From Manihot esculenta (lineage: Eukaryota > Streptophyta > Magnoliopsida > Malpighiales > Euphorbiaceae): a stretch of DNA of 64,000 bases. Below are positions 56,300 through 64,000 of the stretch, one piece after another (position 1 is the stretch's first letter; each line of letters starts with the position of its first letter). The notes beneath the pieces were generated by a model, which did no database searches, had not been told where the DNA came from, and saw only the letters and a program-made list of their open reading frames with translations. The stretch covers positions 9,042,539 through 9,106,538 of the forward strand of contig NC_035170.2 in the NCBI RefSeq assembly GCF_001659605.2. Reading direction: 5' to 3'. The translations under genes and the position numbers were made by a program.

Positions 56300-57097
56300 T
56301 TATTGCTTCTTCTCTGTAGTTTTAATATTTTTTTTCTAACTTTTTAAGCATTCATTTGCTTTGTATTTTCAGAACCATATTTTTAAATAGTGGATTATTT
56401 GCGAGCCTACCAACGAGGACGTTGCCTTCTTTTGGTGGGGGTAGTTTGTCAAACCCTTGATTGGGTGAGCATGAGTTGGGCCTTGATTCCACCACAATTG
56501 GATTGTGTGCAGGGGCACACTTGATTGGCAAGGTTGTGTATGTTTGGGCAGTCTGGAGTGCTATTGGGTGCAAGCTAGTTGGAGGCCTTGGGCTGTCGCT
56601 GGTTGGCCTGTGAGGGCTGAGCTTGGGTGTCAGTTCAGTCCATCATATGGGTAGAAATTGCTACAGTTTGCTAGAAGTTGCTGAAGGCAGAGGAGAGGCC
56701 TACAAATGTAGGGAAGTTATGCAATGGGGCAGTTTCTCCCATGATCGATAGTGGGCAATTGTAACTCCTAGGTGGTTGGGGATGTCAACCACAACTTCTT
56801 GTAACTCCTATTTGTAACTATTGTTGTTTCCTTTATATACTTATACAAATATATATATGGGATGGATATGTAAGAAGATTCCATTGTATTATTTCATTTT
56901 GGTGAATGAAAGGATGGGAAGATTTTTCCTATAATTGTTGTTGTGTTGCACTTGTTTAGTTTGAGAATTTGTGCCTACCGAACCTCACTTTGAGTTAGAG
57001 TGTGTGGCTGAACTAAGTGGGAATTCTTGGCTACCTAGCACGTTTCTAAGGGTTTTGTTGCCACTGCATGTGTCTAACTTAGACCCTGTGACAATTT
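56300..57097 (+). mobile_element. Probable old LTR/leader, copy B
   Basis: The duplicate of 14465-15268, with a TATA-like CTTTATATACTTATA at about 56829. It has no gene. It leads to a mutated Met-tRNA primer site at 57098-57110 (TGATATCGGAGCC). Confidence 0.5.
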
Positions 57098-57139
57098 GAT
57101 ATCGGAGCCCCATTTCTTTAGACGATTGTACTAATTACT

Positions 57140-57498
57140 ATGGCTGAAGTGCTATAGAAGTTGTTTGAGAGAGGGTGGCACAATTAGAAGCTATTATTGG
57201 TCCAATTGATATTGATGGTGTGAAAAGTGTTTTTGACCGGATTGATGGCCTTCACGAGTCAGTCCAGCATCTAGAGGCCATGCTCAATGAGTTCTCTGCA
57301 GAGATGAGAGCAAAGGTTTCTATGTTGGAAGTAGACTTGACGTTGGTAAAGCGGACTGTTATGGAGACCCCTGTAGAGACAGTTTTTGCTGGGAAGATGA
57401 AAGTGCCAAAACTGAAAGCATTCAATGGTGCCCGAAATGTAAAGGAACTTGAGAATTTCCTATGGGTATTGGCAGATAACCCATTGCATCAGACTTGA
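57140..57498 (+). pseudogene. Ty3/gypsy gag remnant, copy B
   Basis: It matches copy A 15312-15640: LEAMLNEFSAEMRAKVS, LKAFNGARNVKELENFLW. The start is damaged by indels near 57143-57180, and homology to gag stops after FLW at about 57468. What follows is AT-rich sequence not found in copy A. Confidence 0.75.
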
Positions 57499-59071
57499 CT
57501 CTTTTGGGAAAACCATCTCATCTTATTTTGGTTATTAATATTTAGGTTGAATTAAGATTTTTAGTACTACATAAAGATAATATTTTAATGTACAAAATTA
57601 TCTTTTATTCTGAATTAATTTGAGGAAGCTGAAAACACTCTTCTTCTTGTTGTTGTATTTCAACTATGAACATGTGTGACTAAATTCTTATTTTTAGTTA
57701 AAGAATAATTAAAGTTTAAGTTTATTTGGCTGTGAGATCTAATTGATTTTATTATTTTTATTATTGTCTTTTAGTATTTATATTGTTTTGTAATATTCTA
57801 TTAATTGTTACAATAAGGGCTCGATATGCAATTGTTAGAATAATATATTGCTATACAGATTGATTAAATCCGTAATTGTTTAATTTAATATGAAATAAGT
57901 GGTGAATTAAATTGCGTAATAACTTTTTAACTTAAATGAATCGAGCGTCTCACATCTGTTAGTTAGAAGTATGTTTTTCTAGTTCTTAATATGGTAATTG
58001 GAGGCGTCTCCTGTAGTTGTCCAAGAGTCAGAGCTAGTTAACGAGAGTTTTTTAATTAATTTAAAAATTAAAAAAGGATTAAATATCTAAAATGTTTTCA
58101 ATATATTGATTTATCAATAAATAATTCGAAATTATTTTTGCATATGTATCTGATTTATCAATAAATAATTTAAAATTATTTTTGCATTTGTGATCAATAA
58201 ATAATTTAAGATTATCTTTGCGTATGTAACTGATTTATCAATAAATAATTTAAAATTATCTTTGCATTTGTGATCAACCAATAGAGCTAAAACTAACATC
58301 GATCATTTAATTGAATTCATCTCATATTAATTTTTTCTCTTAAATTTAATTGCTCTTCTTATTTGATTAATTTAATTTATTTTTTTTATTAAATTAATTT
58401 TTATTCCATTGTATTTAAAATTCTCCATTTTTATTTTTATTTTTTATTTTTATTTTATTTTTATTTATCCAATAGAATTATTCTCCTTCCTGTCTTTGTG
58501 AGATCAACCTGATCACCGCCATTAAAGTGCTGCACTATATGCATTCCAATAAATATTTAGGGATTTAAAAGTTACTCTTTACCCGGTCCTCTGTGATTAT
58601 GACTAGTTTATCAAATAGCATTTTATAATTTTTGGATATTTGGTTTTCTAAATCAGTATATGTTCGGTCTTTTTTCTCTCCTTATGGAATGGTCTATCTG
58701 CATTACTGATTAATTTTTCTAAAGATTTTACACGTCATCAAAACATGTCTGAAAGAAATGAACGCTTTTCCTAAGTTTCTGTTTGACATGACCATGACCA
58801 TAAACATGTCTGAAAGAAATGAAGGCAGTATATAATCATGAGAAGGCTACAATAAGCTTTTGAAGAATTGTATATTTTCAAGCACAAACCCGATCTTGAC
58901 CATGAATTCTTTACAACCTGGTATTTCGTGAACAAATGCAAACAAGCTTTGCTATATATGATAACTAGCAGTAATATTCATCCATCACCTAAGAATGTTG
59001 ATATTGACAATGCCCTTTTCCTTGGCCACAAAAGACCAAAACGAATCTGCTTGGGTAAGAAATACTGACTT
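57499..59071. other. AT-rich spacer of copy B, no gene seen
   Basis: 57470-57715 is present only in copy B; from 57716 it follows copy A 17806 onward. Repeats of about 45 bp with TGATTTATCAATAAATAATT occupy roughly 58100-58280. The right end is the 3' UTR side of the CIP1-like gene. The 66-codon plus-strand frame at 58868 starts with TTG and was not called. Confidence 0.6.
58100..58280. repeat. Short AT-rich tandem repeats
   Basis: About four imperfect copies of ATTTATCAATAAATAATT followed by an AAATTAT(C/T)TTTGCAT part. Copy A at about 18225-18270 has only one, so the array expanded in copy B. Confidence 0.7.
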
Positions 59072-59128
59072 CTATGCTGCCCTCTGGCCTCTCACTGACA
59101 TCTTCGACAGAATTTCTCTGAGATAATC

Positions 59129-61827
59129 TCAGTGGCTTCTGTGATATTCAATCCACAGGCACAGCTGCCTTATTGCCTCTCTCTTTTCTTCCCCCAGGTC
59201 TAGTATACCTTTGTCTTTCTCTTTCATTATTATCTCCAATTCTGATACCTTTTTCTCCAATTGGCTGACAGCTTTAGTTAAGTTCTCCTTCTCACCTTCA
59301 TCCTTTCTTATCTTAGCCTCTAGTTGTTCAATCTTCGCTCTCGATGTCGATTCTCGTTCTTTTGTAACTTGCAGTTGTACTACTAGATCACCTACTTCTT
59401 TTCCAAGTTGTTCCTTATCATTCTTCATCTCAATTACCTTATTCTTTGCAATCTGAATCTCATTTGAGATTTCCATAATACGATGTTCATAGCTTTTGCA
59501 GTCATCTTCAAATTTTAGGGATAAGGCCTCTACTCCTCTTAAAGTACTTTTCACTTTCTCTGAGGCATCAGTGACCATCCTCTGGCAAGCTTCCTTGGTA
59601 GCAGCTATTGTCCTCGACTTTGTAGCAATCCTTTCCTCCAGCACTTTCAGCTCTCGCTGGAAATTTGCTTCTGCTTTCCTAAAGCTCTCTTCCTTCTCGG
59701 TTAGTAACTGTTCAGTGACTCGGAGCTTCTGGTTTGACAACCGGAGCTTAACTTCAATATTTTGGAAATGATCAACCAAAGTATTGAGTTCATCTCCCTT
59801 TACTTTGAGATCTCTTTTCAGGTTCTCAACTGTTTCTTCCAATTCTGCTACTATCTGATCTTTGGAACCCGCATTCTTCTGAAATTGTGCTGCCATTTCT
59901 TCTACTTTCCTTTCAACATCTTTTCTCTCCTGGAACCAACCTTCTACCTGCTTGTACTCTTCACTCAGCTTCCTGTATGCCTCCTCTTGTTCTGCCAGCA
60001 TCTTTTGCTGATCTGCAATTTTGCTCATCAACTCAAACTTTTGATTTTCCATTCCTATCAGGCTTTCTCTAAATTGCTGTTTCTCTTTCTCAAGTTGTAA
60101 TTGCAATTGGTTTTTCTTAGCCGGTAAGGAATCTAATCCCAGTTTCAGATTGTTAGCCTGCATAATTAAGGCCATTATCTTAGCAAAAGCTTCATTCTCT
60201 CCTTTTTCATGTCTCTCCTGGAGAGCCAAAAACTCTAGCCCCCTCTCCTTTAATGTTCTTTCAAAATCAAGAAATTTATTCTGTAACCCTACCATGTCCT
60301 CTCCTAGCCGTCCATTCTCCTTGATTTCAGTTCTTATTTGCTCTTCAAGATAAGCCTTCTGGTTTTGTAAATTCTCCACCTCCAATTCCAGATGTTTCAT
60401 TTGCCCTGTCAAACTTTCTCTCTCTTCAAGAATTCTCCGATAATCTTCAGTCTTGTGTGCTGTCTCCTCTTTCAGATTTTCTATTAGAACCAGAAATTCT
60501 GAGATTTCCCGAGTTTTCTCCTCCAGTTTCACTTCCAGTTCAGCTTTCTCATTGCCTATGGACTCCTGCTGCTGTTGTAACTCATTAACTTGATCCATCA
60601 GACCCTTGACTTGAATTGATGTTTCATCAGCTTTACTTGCCATCTGTTCTTCCAACTCCACTTTTTGGGTGTATAAACGTTCCAAGTCTGCTAGAAGAGT
60701 GTTGACTTGTGCTGTCAGGCTTTCTTTCTCTAGAGTCATATCGTCCAATCTTGAATTCTGTTCCAAAACTGATGAGGCAAGAGATTTATTTGACTCCTCA
60801 GTATGTGTCAATCTCTGGCTTAAATCTGACACTTGCAGCTCAGCAGATTCTAGTTGCTGCTTCATTCTGGCAACTTCTGCTCCAAAGCTTTCTTGTTGTT
60901 GCTCAAGAACTACCTTTTCTTCTTGCAGGTGATTAGCAATGGTTTTCAACTCTTCTACTATTTTCTCTCCCTCCACAATCAAGTCGTCCTTATCTTTGCT
61001 CATCTCCTCCAATCTCTTGTTCAGTTCTGCTTCCACATTGCCAGAAGCATCCAGGTTTTGCTTCAACTCTCCATTCTCAACCAAAAGTTTTCCTTTTTCC
61101 ACACCTAATCTTTTAACTTCAAACTTCAACTTTCTAATGATCTCCTCTGTTTCTTTTATTTTGCTTAAAGCTGTCTGATGTTCCAAATTTAAAGCTTCCT
61201 TTTCTTCATTAGTAGCTATCAACTTACTCTTCAGTTCAACAACTTCTAGATTTGTTGTTTCAAGTTCGTGCTTAAGGACATCTACTATCTTCTGATCTTT
61301 ACTTTTGAGTTTCCCATTTTTATTTCCTTTGCCCTTGGAAGAATGATCGGATTCTGATTCTGAGCTTGATGAAGAAGAGGTATCTGCTCCTCGTTTCCCA
61401 TGAAATTTATTTCTTAGCTCTCCAGTCAGATGATCATATTGTTCGTAGAGCAATTGATACTGGTTGTGGAAATCCTCAATTAGCTGAACCAGAGATTCTT
61501 TCTTGGAGTTTTCTCCTGAGAGCCCATCTTTTTCTTTAAGGTCTTCCTCTTTGAGAAGCTTCAAGATCTTCTTTACTTTGTTCTCAATTTCTGCAAGAAA
61601 GCAAGAGACGTCATGAAAATTTGGAAAGTATCTTAACTCTTAAGCTAATCATTGTTCATTAAATTTTCAGAAAGCGAGGCCACTGTCATAACATCAAAAA
61701 GAAGTGCTTGAACTCACTGATAGAGGAAATCACCTGTTTTAGTTCCTTTTAGCTGTTCACCTTGCTCTGGATCAATGTGACAGCCAAAGAATGACTTTAT
61801 AGATTCTCTCCAGTGTCGCTTTTTCAT
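59129..61827 (-). CDS. CIP1: CIP1-like NAB-domain coiled-coil protein
   Basis: Two coding exons are proposed, 61734-61827 and 59129-61590, joined by a GT...AG intron in phase 1, giving 851 residues. The start MKKRHWRESIKSFFGCHIDP is the conserved N-terminus of COP1-interactive protein 1 (CIP1), with a NAB actin-binding-type domain over about residues 5-95. A Ser/Glu-rich stretch (103-115) and one long coiled coil (about 130-840, rich in Leu, Glu, Lys, Gln heptads) follow. In Arabidopsis CIP1 binds the coiled coil of COP1, is cytoskeleton-associated and affects ABA responses (family knowledge). Arabidopsis CIP1 is roughly 1586 residues from memory, so this is a short form. The conserved tail after REAIRQLCLWIEYHRS is cut by a TGA at 59129-59131, with 18 more open codons behind it. 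A 3' splice-like GCTTTGCAG at about 61877 suggests an intron in the 5' UTR. Confidence 0.88.
61591..61733 (-). other. Intron of the CIP1-like gene
   Basis: The donor ACAG|GTGATT (61734/61733) and acceptor TTTCTTGCAG|AAATTG (61591/61590) join KGTKT to EIENKVKKIL, matching the continuity of CIP1 proteins. The length is 143 bp. Confidence 0.85.
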
Positions 61828-62928
61828 CTTCTCTTTGAATTTTCAATATTCTCCTGGCACCCAAATTTTAAAATCTGCAAAGCATGGTGAATACAATTTT
61901 CATATCTCAGAACTCCATAATTCAGTGCAAATCATCTTTTCCAGTTTATCAAATTTGATGCAAGCATAAAGAGTTGTAAAATTGCAAAGCTTGAAGAAGA
62001 GACCTGATCGATAAAATGCAAGCAAAATGGAGGCTAGTTCATGAAAAGGTATGCTGTAATGCTGAAATAATGTTTATGCAGTAATGCTATTAAATAGGTA
62101 AGGTTCATGTTCCAGTATCCATCATTGAGGAAGAAGTTATGGCTAACGTCTTTGACAACTAGGTACCCAACTGAATATCTATCAACTAATGAAGCATGGA
62201 TAAAGGTTCAACTACTTCCATAACCAAATGGAAGTGCTTACAATCTTGTTCTAGGCAGAAGACAGCGTTGTTACATTGGAGGTTGCAACCAACGGACAAA
62301 CAAAATCAGTTAACGTGATTCACAGCTTTGAGAAAAAGTGACATCGTGGAATCCAAATGTGCCGTGAAACTATAAGGGTACGTTTAGGACAACAGTTTTG
62401 TTTTTTTTTTTCTATTTTTAAAGAAAATTATAGTTTTTATCTTTTTACAGAAAATAAGAAAAAATATATATATAAAAACTTGTTTTTGCCTGCAATAATA
62501 AAAAATGTTTTCTAAGTAAAAAAAATCATAACTTTCCATATTAAATTGTTTAAAATTATATCTAAAAACTTAGTTGCTTTACTTTTAAAAATTTTTACCT
62601 TGTAAGAACATAATTAATTTTATAACTGTAGATCAATATCTTTTGATTTAACGGTTGAATATAACTGATAGAAATCGGTTGAATATGATTGGCTCAATTC
62701 TTTGTGGATCCTACCTTTTTTTAAGCCTTGTAATTGATCATACCTTTTATTTTTCTCAATTGTGTTTGACAGATAATTTTTGTAATAATTTAAGGGATGC
62801 CAAATCCTTATATGTCTAAAAATAGAACGTGTTTTTTTTATAAAATAAGATCCAAAAGTAAAATGTAATAAAGCCATTAGTCCAATAGACCAATAGAATG
62901 GATGCATTTAGATCTTCTAAATTTTGAT
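61828..62928. other. 5' region of CIP1-like gene and AT-rich spacer
   Basis: The first 50 bp are probably 5' UTR, and a UTR intron and the promoter should lie further right on the minus strand. No certain TATA box could be chosen. From about 62378 (GGGTACGTTTAGGACAACAG then a T-run) the sequence is very AT-rich; the GGGTACGTTT start is seen in some MITEs, but I found no matching inverted end. No gene is supported. Confidence 0.5.
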
Positions 62929-64000
62929 GTTCAAAAAGAAAGAAAGGAAAGGGTCTGTTTCCTGAGGCTGCTGTTATGGCAGTCAAGAAAGGTAAGACCG
63001 GCATAACTTGTTTTCAGTGTGGCAAATCTGGTCATGTCAAGGCTCAATGCTATAGACTCATTGGATTTCCAGCGGATTTTAAGGTCACAGAGTCAAGAAG
63101 TGGTGCACCATCTAGAAATAATTCTAACCATTTGTCAAGATCTTCTGTTCAACAGGTATCTTCTGCTAGTAATGAGACTACAAGTCAATTGAATCTTTCC
63201 AAGGAACAACTCCAAAAACTCATGACTCTTCTCAATGATCAAAATTCAAAAAGTATCAATACTTCCTCTTCTCCTCCTCCTCAAAACTCACAAGTTAATG
63301 CAGCAGGTATAGTATCTAGTGTTCTTTCTTCTCATACAGTTCATCACAATTCTAAGTCTTGTTCAAGTCACTCATGTTGGATTGTTGACACTGGGGCTAC
63401 TAATCATATTATCTATGATGCTTCATTATTTATGCACTCATCACCGGTCAATAATTCCTTTGTCTCTCTACCTAATGGACAAAAGGTTCAAGTTGAGTCC
63501 ATTGGTTCTGTGCAACTCAATTCAAGTCTAATTCTCAATGATGTGATGTTTATTCCTGCTTTCAATTTCAATCTCCTGTCAGCAAGCAAGTTGATTAATT
63601 CACAGCATGTATGCCTTCTTTTCATGAATGATCAATGCTTGATCTAGGATCTTTCCATATGGATGATGATTGAATTAGCTAAACAAAGAGGTGGATTATT
63701 CTACTTAGAATAATAGTCAATCACTTACTCAGGTCACTGTTCCACTGTTTCTGCAACTAAACATACTTTTGAAGTATGGAACCATCGTTTGGGGCATTCA
63801 TCTGATAATAAACTTTCAGTTTTACAGTCCAAGTTGAAATTTTAATGCAATAAATCTATTTGTCCTTGTGAGTCCTATCATAGAGCCAAGCAAAGGAGAT
63901 TATCCTTTCCTCAACACATTCCTGAAACCACTTCCCTCTTTGGATTAGTACATATGGATGTTTGGGGACCTTACTCTCAAAAGGATATCAATAAAAATCA
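62929..64000 (+). mobile_element. 5'-truncated Ty1/copia element, continues past window
   Basis: Copia coding sequence begins abruptly at about 62929 within gag (VQKERKEKGLFPEAA) without LTR, primer site or gag N-terminus. It proceeds through the zinc knuckle, protease and pre-integrase region (VWNHRLGHSS, about 63777) to the integrase start (LVHMDVWGPY, about 63945). Several stops are present. Confidence 0.85.
62976..63647 (+). pseudogene. Copia gag C-terminus and protease
   Basis: The frame holds the CCHC knuckle CFQCGKSGHVKAQC just after its first ATG, a Ser/Gln-rich linker, and the aspartic protease active site WIVDTGATNHI (about 63377-63409), which is intact. It stops at TAG 63645-63647, where copia proteins usually have a Gln codon before DLSIW. 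Reading resumes beyond it. The ATG at 62976 is internal to gag and is not a real start. Confidence 0.85.

Larger units (their letters stand above)
19883..59769. repeat. Segmental duplication, copy B (interrupted)
   Basis: This repeats copy A from TGTGTTTGGTAGC (19883) to CIP1 codons near 59769, split by the solo LTR at 22148 and the Athila complex at 24467. Without those insertions the remaining length is about 6 kb. Copy B has extra sequence at 20836-21415 and a 210-bp local duplication, and lacks the copia insertion of copy A. Confidence 0.85.

Noticed and set aside
59211..61178. Plus-strand ORFs opposite the CIP1-like gene
   Set aside because: They are Ser/Phe/Leu-rich antisense shadows of the Glu/Lys-rich coiled coil.

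Overview
The window is nuclear DNA of a eudicot plant and is made almost entirely of nested LTR retrotransposons. The only intact-looking host gene is a CIP1-like coiled-coil gene near the right end. A member of the Malpighiales (for example Euphorbiaceae) is a guess from the look of that gene and the elements, not something shown here. Bacterial features (operons, CRISPR, ribosome binding sites) do not apply.

Layout. (1) 1-8346: a Ty3/gypsy chromovirus of the Tekay/Del type (called A1), plus strand. Its 5' LTR is cut by the window edge and belongs to a different subfamily from its 3' LTR; it has lost most of gag. (2) 8347-11746: the 3' end and 3' LTR of a decayed Athila-type element (D), then LTR fragments to 12530. 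(3) 12502-19879: copy A of a tandem segmental duplication of old host/TE sequence, ending in the 3' part of the CIP1-like gene. (4) 19883 to about 59769: copy B of the same segment, split by a solo LTR (22148-24305) and a 31.6-kb Athila complex (24467-56099). (5) 59129-61827: the full CIP1-like gene on the minus strand. (6) about 62929-64000: a 5'-truncated Ty1/copia element running off the window.

The Athila complex reads LTR - interior (B1) - LTR - interior (B2) - partial LTR, and one target-site duplication, GTCAT, flanks the whole of it. Copy A holds the empty site. Chromovirus A2 (28679-38662, TSD CCTAT) sits in the B1 pol gene. Chromovirus A3 (45339-55226) lies between the B2 pol gene and the remains of the third LTR, with a deletion at its left junction. 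Both Athila interiors end at RNase H and lack integrase, so they would have needed enzymes from another element.

The order of events can be read from the nesting: old elements and a captured carrier-gene exon were in place first; the segment duplicated, truncating one CIP1 copy; the solo-LTR parent and the Athila element entered copy B; A2 and A3 then entered Athila. A2 (LTRs both 2316 bp; three in-frame stops, all transitions) and A3 (one early stop) are the youngest insertions.

The most unusual signal is a short GC-rich palindrome, TTCGGC-N-GCCGAA, and its relatives. It occurs in arrays upstream of the TATA box and in the leader of every chromovirus LTR, in an array in the U3 of the Athila B LTRs, and inside the Athila gag-protease coding region. 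The related Athila D LTR lacks it. Two deletions that separate the sister LTRs of A3 run exactly between copies of it. It behaves like a short sequence that spreads and recombines independently of the element family carrying it.
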